Shown here one piece after another: positions 24,331 to 35,477 of a DNA stretch of 64,000 bases (the stretch's first letter is position 1; each line of letters starts with the position of its first letter). Source of the DNA: Trichopria drosophilae (taxonomy: Eukaryota; Arthropoda; Insecta; Hymenoptera; Diapriidae). A program made the position numbers and the translations under genes. The notes under the pieces were generated by a model. It saw only the letters and a program-made list of their open reading frames with translations, ran no database searches and was not told where the DNA came from. The stretch is from NCBI GenBank assembly GCA_030407085.1, contig CM059583.1, positions 82,934,501-82,998,500 on the forward strand, in the 5' to 3' direction.

Positions 24331-25744
24331 CACATTGGGCTTCCTACGAAGTTTACGTGCAGAATTCCAGAAAACCGCGGAGTTTTTCACTGAGTCGAAT
24401 TTGTTAGCGATTTCGTCTGCATAATTGCGCTTTTTTTAGACTATTGTATTGGCATACTTATTCTTGGCTTCATATAAATGTTTAATCGTGCTCGCAGTAT
24501 ACACATTTTTTTCGGATGTTAGTAAATGTAAATCGAAAATTTTTCTTAGCGATAACACAGTCTCTGTCGAACTATGGTTTAGTTACAGAATTGAATTTAC
24601 GTAATTTAATAGAAACCGTTTGCAGTAAATTAGCTTTATGGGGTGAGTTACGTAAGCCGGTGCAGAACAGTTTCAACGATATATTGGTGTCGGTCCCGCG
24701 ACAAACTTCCTCGAGAGTAGAAGTACCAGCAGGGGTACGAGATCAATAGTTATATCTGAAGTGGGGGAGGTATACAGCGAACCAATGATTAAGGGAATCG
24801 GACAAGTTCTAATCGAAAAGAAAATCCAGTTTGGAGAAACATTTAATATGTCGTGAGAGTGTGCCTACCTAATTAAAGAAAAGAGACCACCACAGCAGCG
24901 TCCAAAATTTGACGCACGCGTAGCAGAGGAGAAAATCCTTGAAAATCCCGGGTGAAGTTCCTTAACTCGATCCTCGTTTTCGTACCAAGATTCGGAAAAA
25001 TTAACTGTATCGGAATTTAGATCAAAATAATTATTAGAAATATTGCAAAAACCGCGAGAATTCAAAAATATAATAATAAACTTAGACGTTTCTGCGGCTG
25101 CGACGAGATTCAATTTTGACGGCGATGCACTTGAAAAGCTGGAGCATAAGTGTGAAGTGAGATCCAGGCGAAGACGGAATTTATTTTAAAATTCTGTTGA
25201 AATTGATAAAGGAGAAGGCGATCGACGTTGAGAAAAGGTTCCAGTAGAACTCTGGAAGTCCATTACTGAAAGGGTTTGACTATATTCTCTTAAAGAGGCG
25301 GTGGAAGTAACAGCGAAGTCCTCGTCTTCGTCGCACCAGGCGTATGGAATGTTATTGATGTAAATGCCGTTACCTTTTCTTCTAAATAATAAGCCTTTTA
25401 GATTTGCCCTCCGACGAGCACATCTCATTTTGTAGGCCATAAGCCGGTCCTTGTCAGACAAATCGCTTGATATAAATATATTTGTCCCTGAAGAATATTC
25501 TTTTTTGTTAAAAAATTGTGCCCTTAATATCCTCGGAAAATAATTCGACCAGAATAAGCGGTGGTTTATTGCAACCTAACTTGTGAAAAAATATCCTTTA
25601 AGTTAAATTTCTCCGCGAAAAATTGGATGACATCTCCATTCAGTGATTACGGAGAAGTATTTAGACTGGAGATACAAATATTCTTCTTTTTAGGAATCTG
25701 TCCTATCGCTCTATCCTGTAGGCAAGCTTCTTGATGGTCAAGTC

Positions 25745-26266
25745 CTACGCTTGGATTTTTGACTTGAGCGCGCTTACTTTACGCACGAAGTCGTACTTCA
25801 TTTCCTCCAGTGTTATGTGAATGCACGAAATATCCATCTTCAACTCTTCGTTGACAGACATCGAGGCGCTAATAATCGAGTCCTGAATCGCCTGCTGCAT
25901 TTTCATTAGCATTTTTTCAGATGCCATGGTGGAAGTGTCTTTGTCGGTTATAATGGTACGGTCTGAGGAGGTTAATTCAGAATTCTCCCGATTCCTAAGA
26001 GAAGTTGATGTTGTAATGCAATCTGGGACAGTCGAACAAATTCGTTTATGTTTCTCTCGAACGACGAAGCTGCCAAGGGAGCAGGTGCTTCGAGTGTGAA
26101 GACCCTTCCAGTGACTTGCTGTAGTGGGGCGGCCGACTGTATTGTACGCGGCTGGCTCACACAGCCCTATCCTCTCTCCACTGATAGAATACGTAGGAGG
26201 GTCTGCGGTAACAGATTGGTCTTGAGGATTGTCTTCTTGCGACTTATAATTATCAATGATTCCCAA
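25745..26266 (-). CDS. LINE ORF1-like coiled-coil protein
   Basis: LINE ORF1 proteins bind the element RNA and often multimerise through a coiled coil. This 173-codon frame has a polar N-terminal half and a C-terminal half with heptad-like spacing (SEKMLMKMQQAIQDSI through EEMKYDFVRKVSALKSKI), which I read as a coiled coil. A separate minus-strand frame at 25186-25461 (KDRLMAYKMRCARRRANLK and YINNIPYAW) resembles the C-terminal part of such proteins after a frame break. The start at 26266 is only the first in-frame one. The link to the reverse transcriptase downstream rests on strand and order. Confidence 0.5.
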   Translation of the reverse strand: MGIIDNYKSQEDNPQDQSVTADPPTYSISGERIGLCEPAAYNTVGRPTTASHWKGLHTRSTCSLGSFVVREKHKRICSTVPDCITTSTSLRNRENSELTSSDRTIITDKDTSTMASEKMLMKMQQAIQDSIISASMSVNEELKMDISCIHITLEEMKYDFVRKVSALKSKIQA

Positions 26267-26609
26267 TAACGTGCTGCCATTTGAGACTAAGTACTAAGTA
26301 CTAAAGTACTAAGAGGAGATAAGAACGGAAGTTCGGAACGCCGTTTGAGTCCGAAACCGCACATGCGTAACACGTTGAAAAATACCACGTGTGTTCACTG
26401 TTGTAATTTTTACCAAAATAAGACCAAAGAACACAGGGCCAAAATTAAATGTTAAGGGGGGAAGGTCCCGCAACGAGGTAGACTTTCAAGAATTTTTTTT
26501 GAGGAAAATAAGCATTGTTTTTTTGTTTAAAAGCTTTTATTGGGACTTAGATACATCCTTAGTATACGATATGATTTTTTTTGTTATTAACTCTCAAAAT
26601 GGCGGCGTT

Positions 26610-26884
26610 GCACGGAAGTCGGAGCGACATACGAAGGGGTCATCGGCCACCCCCTGGCCAATTCTTTACGGATTTAAATAATTTTTTCTTTTAAATACGC
26701 AGAAATGTCTCTACTTTACATTTCGAGTGGAGAATTTTGATACAACAATTTGGTGATGAGCATAGCGTTCCCAAAGTTGCTAATCTTCGACGACTGCAGG
26801 CAACTCTTTGACGTATACAATTTTTTATCGCGTTAGATTCACGGACGACTTACCATATGAAGTTTTTGAGGTATCTGATTAAGA
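26610..26884 (+). repeat. left terminal inverted repeat
   Basis: This arm pairs with 28170-28442 over its whole length, with scattered mismatches and single-base indels. It begins GCACGGAAGTCGGAGC and ends CTGATTAAG. Confidence 0.88.
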
Positions 26885-27580
26885 ATATGAAGTGAAAATA
26901 TAAAAATTCAAAATGGCGAATCTAATATGGCGAACGAAAATTCTTAATTTACTTAGATCCGCTTGAGATTTGTTACTCGGTGGGACTTTGAGGTCTGTGA
27001 TTAAGAATCCGAAGTCAAAATAAAAAAATTCAAAATGGTGAATCCAATATGACGGACAAAATTTTAACAATTTGAGAGAATTTTGTGAAAATCCATACGA
27101 GGGGTTTTCGGGGTCGCTGAGTACGAATCCGACGTCAGTTTTTCGACATTCAAAAGGGCGAATCTAACATGGCGGACAAAAATGTGTAAAATTATTTAGA
27201 TGCGCTTGAGATATGTCGCTCAGTGGTTGTAGTTTCCGATTAGGAAGCTGAAGCCAATATTAGGAATTCAAAATGGTGGATCAAATATTGGGAACAAAAT
27301 TCTTTTCCATTATTTAGGTCAACTGGTGGATTTTCTTATGGGTTCCGAAGGTCTTTGATTAAGAATGTAAAGATCAAATTTAAAAAATTAACATAGAGAA
27401 TCAGGTACGGCGGATGAAAACGTTTAAAACTATTGTTCAGTGGAGGTTCAATCTTCGAGTTCTAATTAGTGTCACGGTGTTTTATATAAAATTTGTCACG
27501 ATTATAAAATCAACACATATAATGTAGTTTAGATAGAAGCTTTTTTAACAATAGAGTTATTTAGAACATATGACCTTTAA

Positions 27581-27895
27581 TCATTCTTCATCAGAACTCT
27601 CGTTGGAGATATTTTCAATTATTAATCCAAGAGAATTTGAAGGAAGGCTCACTCTTTTCCGGTGTTTTATTTCACCAGATAAAGTAACTTTAGGGTCCAC
27701 ATATATTGCCCATCTTTGAAAAACATCTCCGTTAGTTGTTTTTCGTGATATATTTCGAGAATGCCTGTCTCGAAAAATTTTACAAATTTTGTGGCTGGCA
27801 TCGAGAACTTCCTCTGACAAATATCCCAAAGGAAGGAAACCACTTTCTGCCGCGGATGGGCCGTGAATTAATATTTTATGTACACTTGGTGACAT
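27581..27895 (-). pseudogene. C-terminal remnant of a multicopy transposase-like protein
   Basis: The 104-codon frame starts MSPSVHKILIHGPSAAES and continues LPLGYLSEEVLDASHK, FRDRHSRNISRKTTNGDVFQR and a serine- and glutamate-rich end. The VHK-LIHG, LP-G-LSEE, and R-H-RK-SR-T blocks are the C-terminus of a repetitive protein family I have seen in insects and cnidarians, which I take to be a transposase. It lies inside the long-TIR element, so that element probably descends from an autonomous relative. The rest of the protein is missing. A possible N-terminal piece of the same kind of protein is at 58730-59217. Confidence 0.6.
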
Positions 27896-28169
27896 ATAAT
27901 ATTATCCGTATAAATCAACATATAGATTTGCCGTCTCTGTGCATTATTTCCTAATTTCTGGAACATGTATCTCCTTACTACTACCCATAGTGATCAATAT
28001 AACTGATAATCTTCTAATCAATTCTTTGTTTATTCCTAAAATAAAAATAAAAATATTTAGTGTACCACAAGTAACACTGAAAAAAATTTATCAGCATGAA
28101 ACGCTTTTCTGGTTGTTTTTTTTGTAATAATTAAAACACGTTAAAATAACCAAAGATAAAAAAAATTAC

Positions 28170-28442
28170 TTAATCAGATACCTCAAAAACTTCATATGGT
28201 CAGTCGTCAGTGAATCTAACGCGATAAAAAATTGTATACGTCAAAGAGTTGCCTGCAATCGTCTAAGATTAGCAACTTTGGGAACGCATTACTCATCACC
28301 AAATTGTTGTATCAAAATTCTCCACTCAAAATATAAACTAGGGACATTTCTGCGTATTTAAAAGAAAAAATTATTTAAATCTGTTTAGAATTGGCCAGGG
28401 GGTGGCCGATGTCCCCTTTGTATGTCGCTCCGACTTCCGTGC
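28170..28442 (-). repeat. right terminal inverted repeat
   Basis: Reverse complement partner of 26610-26884. It begins CTTAATCAG and ends CTCCGACTTCCGTGC. Confidence 0.88.
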
Positions 28443-28779
28443 GCTGTACTGCGTCAAACTCGAGTGTTTTTGACATTTGCTTGCAGTACGGTGGCTTTAT
28501 TTTTTATCTGTAACAAAAAATTAAAAGAGATTTTGTTAATAACATTATTTTTAATACTCCAAACCTATAAAAACAAAAAAAAAAGTCATTTTTATAAAAA
28601 TGAGAGAGATTTATAAAAATTGAATGTTTTTGTTAATAAATTTGTTTGAATAAATTCCATAATTTGCATTAAAACATCCCAACCATAGGTTTGGAGTATA
28701 GTCAGATTATTTACGAGCTTATATATTAACAAATAAAAAGAGTATTATAAAGTTTAGTAAGGTAAGGTCAGTAGACTAT

Positions 28780-29400
28780 AAAAGTAAACAAGAGATTAAT
28801 TACGCCGGGTATTAAGCGCGGGTAGTATAGTAGGGATACCGATAGCCAGACATACACAACCCCACTACTCTACCTTGATGTAGGTCTATTGCCAGGCGTA
28901 AGTCGAGCCTTGAGATAGGACAGGGGTTAATGACCTCACAAAGAGGTGATAATGGTTATTATTGGTTAGTTAAGTTCAAAACAAACAATAAAAACATCAA
29001 TAAATAATGTTAATAGGGTAATTAATGTCAGGTAAATATTAACTTATGATCGTAAATAACGCCATCGCCACCATGTGAGGTATGTCAATAGCCGGACGTA
29101 AACAATAACGTACGGAAACCCTTTGGGGTGATGGTGAGGTAGGTCATAGTTCAACGTCCTGATACGTGAGGGCTTGGTGGTTAATTTGTATATAAACAAA
29201 TAATAGAGACGAAAATAAATCTCTATAATTGGGTAACTAATATCAGATGAGTGTCAATAGTGATGATTAATTGTTAGTTTATGTATAAACAAATGATGAA
29301 GACGGTAATAAATAACGATAACGAATCTGCAATAAACATATCTGTACGGGAGCCTTTTGGAGGAAAATTGAGGTAGATCACGATTCAACGACCTCTGAAC
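28780..29400. repeat. degenerate repeated blocks, AT-rich
   Basis: Blocks recur with differences: GTATATAAACAAATAATAGA near 29189 against GTATAAACAAATGATGAAGA near 29284; CGTACGGAAACCCTTTGGGG near 29110 against TGTACGGGAGCCTTTTGGAG near 29343; and GAGGTAGGTCATAGTTCAAC near 29140 against GAGGTAGATCACGATTCAAC near 29370. This looks like an old tandem duplication with a period near 90-235 bp depending on the block. No coding frame crosses it. Confidence 0.55.
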
Positions 29401-29940
29401 GGCTACGTATTATTTTCGTATTTTTCCGCGTCTGGCCGCCAAAAATACGTCTTCCGGATCTAGGATTTTGTACGATGTCATAGAATGATTCTCGGCATCA
29501 GCAACAAGTTTCGCGTCTTGTTCTTTTTCATGGTTAAAATCACACTCTCATTTTTCTGTGAGAGTTTAACCGCTTGACTGAATTAAACACGATGCAGTTT
29601 GTGTATTAGCATACACAGTGTTGAAACTTTCGCCTTAGGCAAAATTTGGTTTTTCTCTCAACTCTGAAAAACATCTCCGATAACCGTGATAAAAATAACC
29701 GTGGAATTGAAGTATGTATCCCTTCATGGATTCAGATGTATCGTTATCGTCAGGTTGCAAATAGCCATCTACCAATGGACCTTCGAGTAGACGATATTCA
29801 CGACCACAACTTGCATGCGTAATTTCACGCCCGAATAACCTCTCCCACCAAAGAAGCCACTCTATAGCAACTTTGGATTGACGATTACACCTCCTATAGA
29901 TGTAACCCGGAGATAAAAGTCCAAATGTATTTAATTTCAA
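29400..29940 (-). pseudogene. DNA polymerase B fragment of Polinton/Maverick type
   Basis: Polintons encode a protein-primed DNA polymerase B that replicates the element. The minus strand reads SKVAIEWLLWWE, HASCGREYRLLEG, VDGYLQPDDND and ILQFHGYFYHGYRRCF, which matches the endonuclease-like segment (VDGY...yeFHGC.yHGC) found before the polymerase domain in these proteins. Past the stop at 29635 it continues in other frames as SFNTVYANTQT, ECDFNHEKEQDAKLV, and ILDPEDVF then FGGQTRKN, equivalent to the LDPRDAFFGGRT motif. The polymerase palm motifs are absent. The copy is a truncated, frameshifted remnant; no other Polinton gene is visible nearby. Confidence 0.7.
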
Positions 29941-29944
29941 AAAA

Positions 29945-30639
29945 TTCTTTCCATATTATTAGTATTATTCTGCTTCCAGTATTATTTTGACAGTTGTCTA
30001 TATTTTCATGTGCTCGCTGTTTACTTATGTTACGTACGCGGCTGCGCCATCTTCTAATATCTTATGGCACCGCGCACGTAGATTATTATATTCTAATGTA
30101 ATCATAGTTGTTCCGGACAAACAACGATCTCCGTAAACTTCAGCTTTAGATACCGAGATGGACTGTTGGAGGATTTCCGCTTACGACACTCGGAACATGA
30201 CGTGAATATATTTTCGGCGATAAACGCCTAATTAAATATTTAATCCATCTAGTTCGATGTCCCGTTTCTTTGGACAGCGACGCATCAAACGTATAGACGA
30301 TATCTGAATACACATCCGGTCTCGAAACACGAGAGCTTTATCAGACTTCTTACGAAAGTCTTATCAGGCTCCCTTCGAGTCCAGCGGCCCATCACGAGCT
30401 ACAGCCACGTACCTTCGGGAAATCTTATCGTTTTCCCGAGGTTACCTGGTCGATGAAATCCATAGGCCATTCAGTCAAATTCCATCCGTGACAGAGTCCG
30501 TTAAAATCTCGGACTAAGACTGCGACCCAAACGATTCCGCAAAACCTACCACCCTCGATTTCAATATATTTCCTATGTACGACCCGCGTAACATACTTTA
30601 CGAATAAACAATTTAAACTCAAAAAAGCAAGTGTATTTA
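29945..30639. other. unassigned sequence left of the LTR element
   Basis: This stretch was probably contiguous with 35721 onward before the LTR element inserted. It holds a minus-strand frame that runs from 30425 into the LTR and reads VHRKYIEIEGGRFCGIVWVA and TEWPMDFIDQVTSGK, which looks protein-like but matches no family that I know. The sequence is richer in GC than its surroundings. Confidence 0.35.
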
Positions 30640-30643
30640 ATAT

Positions 30644-30882
30644 TGTAGGCAATGTAGAAACCCGCATTATCTTTGTATACGCGCGCGACTCCGATTGTAG
30701 TTCGAAGCAGAGCGGAAGAGCCGAGCGGCGACGGACGAACCCGAGCCGGCACGAGCGCCTGAGAGCGCGGATCGGAGAAGTCATTCCGAGTCCAACCGTC
30801 GACTGTAACACTTATTTAATAAAGTTGCTTTTTTTTAATTACTTTCGTTTTGAATACGAGTTCCTAAACTGCCATTCCTACA
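30644..30882 (+). repeat. 5' LTR (239 bp)
   Basis: It begins TGTAGGCAATG and ends CATTCCTACA. A polyadenylation-type AATAAA lies near 30818. It differs from the 3' LTR by four substitutions (near 30685, 30700, 30710 and 30776) and by no indel. The GTTCAGAAGTGGGATTCG directly after it is in the position of the primer-binding site. Confidence 0.95.
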
Positions 30883-31087
30883 GTTCAGAAGTGGGATTCG
30901 CGAGAAGAAAGACTGCCGTCTCTTTCGCTAACGCATACGCGATCCGGAAATTACGTGAGTGGTTAGCGAAACCGAAAAAGTTCTTAGTGCTGCTGTGTGC
31001 GCACAAATAACTGAGCGTGACCGCTTTGTGCATCGTACCTCGAGTGTAGTGCTGCGTGTATAAAAATAAATCAAGAACATTGTTAAC

Positions 31088-34000
31088 ATGCGTCAACCGA
31101 AGGATTTTACAGTCGTCGAACTGAAACAAATTTTGGACGCGCGAGGTTCGAATACCAATGGAACAAAGGCCGAGCTTATAGCGAGGCTAGACGAAGCAGA
31201 TCCGGAAAGACGATGGATCGAGGAAACCGAAAACGCAAGTGCACATAATTACGGTCTGACTTACGAACAAGATTCGAAAGAAAATCGAAGGCTTTTAGAG
31301 CAATACAAAAGGGAGAAAGATCTTGCGGAACGTGAACTCGATTTAGCGCGCCGAGAACTAGAACTTCTAAGAAGAGAACGCGCGCCAGCAACAATGGCGA
31401 ACATAAACAATGCCAACGGACCTCGCATAGATGGAGATGCGCACGCCAACGTCAACAACGCCAAGGTCAACTTGAGCGAAATTCGAGATCTGGTAGGTTT
31501 TTACGAAGGAAATGACGGAACCTATGCGAATTGGGAGAAGCAAGTAAAGTTTGTAAAGACTACATACAACCTTTCAGATGATAAAGCAAAAGTTCTTATG
31601 AGTTCGAAAATGAGAGGAAAAGCACTCGAATGGTTCCACTCCCGACCAGAACATCTTGAAACGACATTGGATGAACTTTTTGGCGCGATGAAATCTATGT
31701 TTGATCACAAAACCAGTAAACTTACACTAAGAAGACAGTTCGAAGAACGCAGTTGGAAACGAAATGAAATTTTCAGTGACTACATGCACGATAAAATGAT
31801 AATGGGAAATCGTGTACCTATCGACGACGAAGAACTCATTGATTACATCATCGATGGAATTCCGGACGCATCTTTGAGAGATCAAGCACGTTTACAACAG
31901 TTTCAGGACAAAGGGTCTTTGTTGAAGGCATTCGAGAAAATAACGCTTCGTCCAAAGCCCTCGTTCGAAACTAATACGTTCAAAAACAGACCAGACACGA
32001 AATACACGAAATCGATAGTGCCAGAATTGCATACAAATAAAGAAGAAAAATCGACATCAAATATCAACGACCGACAGCAAGGATCGAGAGGCTTAACCCG
32101 TTGCTACAACTGCAACTGCCCAGGACACATTTCGCGGGATTGCCGATTACCGAGAAAAGAACGAAGCGGAAACGCCGCCGCCAATTCAAACTTCGGCGAG
32201 TCCAAGCGACGATTCGACGAATCACCAAGAAGGGAGAAAACACCAAGCGGAAAGCAAGTAACACACATAGGTCAAGTTCCTGAAAAAGCGGACAGCCTTT
32301 GGAATAATGTAACGTATGAATACGCAAACACAGGTGACAATGTGCGGTTAAAATTAGAGACAATAGCCGATACGGGCAGCGCGATTAGTTTTATGGAAGA
32401 AAAATTTGTTTTTGAAGGGATGGTTAATAAATATAACGATTCGAATTACCAGTACCACGGTATTAACAATTCAAAACTAAAAATTACGGGTGAAATAAAA
32501 GTTAAAATTTCTATTGACGGGATTACAAAAAATGATATTCGGTTGTTTACGGTAGCGAACGATACGATGAAATCGGCGGTTGTGTTAGGTCGAGACGTAC
32601 TTGAAAAATTCGGTTACCGTTTGACACGCGTGAGCGAAACCGTAGAGGACGAGTGCCTCGAAATTCTAAACATTGAAATACCCGACGCGGAAAATAACAC
32701 AACAGAAGATTTGAATGTAGCTCCAGAAGTCTCGACGGAGAAACGTAACGAGCTAAAAGAAATATTTGTACACGAATATATTAAACCGAAGCGACCGGAA
32801 AAGACGGAAATAGAATCAGAATTAAAGCTCGTTCTAAAAGACCATCAACCCTTCCATTCGTCACCGAGACGTCTCGCTCATGTACAAAAGATAGAGCTTC
32901 GGGAAATATTAGACAATCTACTTGAGAGGAAAATAATAAGACCGAGCGAATCCGAAAATGCGTTCCCAATCGTACTCGTAAAAAAGAAAAATGCCGAAAC
33001 GCGGATGTGCGTAGATTACCGCATGTTGAACCAGTTCATTCCGCGTAATAATTTTCCGTTCCTATTGATCGAAGATCAACTAAACGTACTTGACGGAAAG
33101 AAGTTCAACGTTGGATCTAAAAGATGGATTTTTCCACATTCGAATGGAAGAAAGCTCAATTAAATACACCGCATTCGTAACACCCCTAGGTCAGTTTGAG
33201 TACTTAAAAATGCCGTTCGGTTTAAAACTCGCTCCAGGTCAATTCCAAAAGTTTGTAAATAGTGTCTTAGCAGAGTTAATCGGAAACGGGGAGGTCGTTG
33301 TGGTTATGGATGACATTTTAATAGCCACAATAACCATCGACCACCATTTAAAAGCACTCAAACAAGTTTTTAAAAAATTGGTAGAAAATAAGCTTGAATT
33401 ACGCCTCGACAAGTATAAATTCTTACAAACCGAAACAGAGTATGTGGGATATCGTATTTTCGGAGCAGGAATCTACCCTACCGACAGCGGCGTCGAAGCA
33501 GTATTGCGATTTCCTATTCCCAAAAATGTTCGGAACGTGCGAAGTTTTGTAGGATTATGCTCCTATTTCCGCAAGTTTATCGAAGGCTTCTCGGTATTAG
33601 CTAAACCCCTGTACAACCTTCTACGCAAAAATGCGATATTTGTTTTCGGCGAAAAAGAAATCGAAGTAATGAACGCTTTGAAACGTAAACTGACGGAAGC
33701 ACCAATTTTATCAATTTACAGTCCCCATGATGAAACAGAGCTTCATTGTGATGCTCTTCTGGATTTGGTGCTGTGCTAATGCAAAAGAAGGCAGATTTAA
33801 AATTTCATCCGATATTTTATTTTTCGAAGCGTACATCTGATACCGAGTCCAGATACCACAGCTTCGAGCTAGAAACCTTAGCCATTATTTACGCTCTGCG
33901 AAGGTTCCGCGTATACCTGTATGGTTTAAAATTTAAAATTTTTACCGATTGCAACTAACTTACGTTAGCTTTAAGAAAAAGAAGTATCAGTCCTAGAATT

Positions 34001-35374
34001 GAGAGATGGGCGCTGGAGCTTCAATCTTTTGATTTTGAAATAAAACACCGCGAAGGGCGACAAATTTCTCACGTGGATGGATTGAGTCGTATTAATGTCT
34101 TAGTAATCGAAGATAATTCTCTAGAATTCAATCTGTCGTTGTGTCAAAGCAGAGATCCGCATATCGAAAACATTCGAGTTAGTCTCGAACAAACCGAGGA
34201 TAAGTTCTTCGAACTTCGAAATGGACTGGTATATCGTAAAAGGGGGGACGACCTGTTATTCTATGTACCGGAAAGTATGGAGTCGAATATATTATACAAG
34301 TACCACGACGAGTTAGGACACGTTGGTATAGATAAAGTTTGCGATATTATTCAGAGAAGTTATTGGTTCCCTAAGTTACGGAGGAATGTAACTAATCACG
34401 TGCATAATTGTTTAAAATGTATTTCATTTTCACCGCATAGTGGTAAGATAGAGGGTCAGTTACATAGTATCCCAAAACCTGACGTACCGTTCAGTAAAAT
34501 TCACATCGACCACTTAGGACCGATCGATAACAAACGGTTAACGAAAAAGCACATATTGGCTGTCATCGACGCGTTTACAAAATATATAAAATTGTAAGCA
34601 ACAAAAACAACTAATAGTTCAGAGGCTATCGCAGCGTTAGAGCCGTATTTTGCCTATTATAGTGTTCCGAAAACACTCTTTTCAGATAGAGGCAGCGCTT
34701 TAAGTTCGCAGGAATTTGGAGATTTTATTAGCGAGTATGCTATTGACCACGTCAAAGCAGCAACCGGCTCACCAAAGGCGAATGGTCAGATAGAGCGCCT
34801 CAATCGTGTACTTGTTCCGATGATAAGCAAAATTGTAGATAGCGATGTAGGCAAGCATTGGTACAAAGTATTAGACGAAGTCGAATTTGCGATTAATAGT
34901 ACGCCAAATAAGTCGACCGGAGAAACTCCCAGTAGATTATTATTCGGGGTAGATCAACGAGGAAAGACAGATAAAGTGCGCGAATTCCTAAATGATGATA
35001 TTAATCCCAAAGACCGAGATTTGTACGCGATACGGGAAAAAGCAAAAGAGAAAATTCTGTTGTCGCAAGATTATAATAAAAAACAATATGATAAAAGACA
35101 TAAGCCCGCACGCCAATACCACGAAGGTGATTGGGTGATGATAAAAAATTTTGAAAATACTCCGGGCGTATCACATAAGTTAATTCCGAAATTTAAGGGC
35201 CCATATCGCGTAATCAAAAAGCTTCGACATGATCGTTATGTTATCGGAGATGTAAAGGGCTTTCAAATGTCGCGACGACCTTACCAAGGTGTATGGGAAC
35301 CTGCCAATATGAGACCGTGGAGAGACTCACATTCCCACAGCGATCCTAATATTTGTAATGATAAATCTGTATAA
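31088..35374 (+). pseudogene. gag-pol polyprotein of the Ty3/gypsy element, interrupted
   Basis: The first frame (31088-33163, 691 codons) encodes a SAP-like N-terminus (residues about 7-38: FTVVELKQILDARG, TKAELIARLDEA), an acidic-basic coiled-coil stretch (about 70-100), a Gag core, a zinc knuckle CYNCNCPGHISRDC (339-352), a protease site ADTGSAISF (Asp 428), and the start of reverse transcriptase (RMCVDYRMLN). A frameshift near 33107 moves to the frame with LDLKDGFFHI and VVVMDDILIA (catalytic VMDD). A second shift near 33770 leads to RNase H, which has an in-frame stop at 33956. Integrase follows with an HHCC-type domain and the catalytic residues in HIDHLGP, FSDRGSAL and GQIERLN; a stop at 34595 interrupts it. 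The C-terminus ends with a chromatin-end-like PKFKGPYRVIKKL. Two frameshifts and two stops make this copy non-coding for a full polyprotein. Confidence 0.92.
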
Positions 35375-35477
35375 AAAAAAGGGTATACTATGTAAGGGTT
35401 ATAATAGCAATCTAAGATTTGTATGTATGTTACTTATCACAAGTCTGAGGACAGACTTAAATCAGGACTGGCCGAAC

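Larger units (their letters stand above)
23440..26270 (-). mobile_element. decayed non-LTR retrotransposon (LINE)
   Basis: Reading from 26270 down, the minus strand gives an ORF1-like coiled-coil protein, a second ORF1 piece, a poorly readable middle, and a reverse transcriptase region ending near 23440. The order and strand fit one element. No poly-A tail or target-site duplication was found. The left limit is set where the ~120-bp repeats begin. Confidence 0.7.
26610..28442. mobile_element. DNA transposon remnant with ~275-bp terminal inverted repeats
   Basis: The left end begins GCACGGAAGTCGGAGCGACA and the right end is its reverse complement. The pairing continues inward through GGCCACCCCCTGGCCAATTC, the TTTAAATACGCAGAAATGTC region, GTTGCCTGCA-type sequence, and on to GAGGTATCTGATTAAG. 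The interior holds diverged ~120-bp ATGGCGGA-type repeats and one transposase-like C-terminal frame. No convincing target-site duplication was seen at the outer ends. The size suggests a non-autonomous or internally deleted element. Confidence 0.85.

Noticed and set aside
30425..30811. A 128-codon minus-strand frame as a gene
   Set aside because: Its N-terminal part is LTR sequence, and the same frame appears in the 3' LTR. Only the part left of 30640 could be older coding sequence, and it is unassigned.
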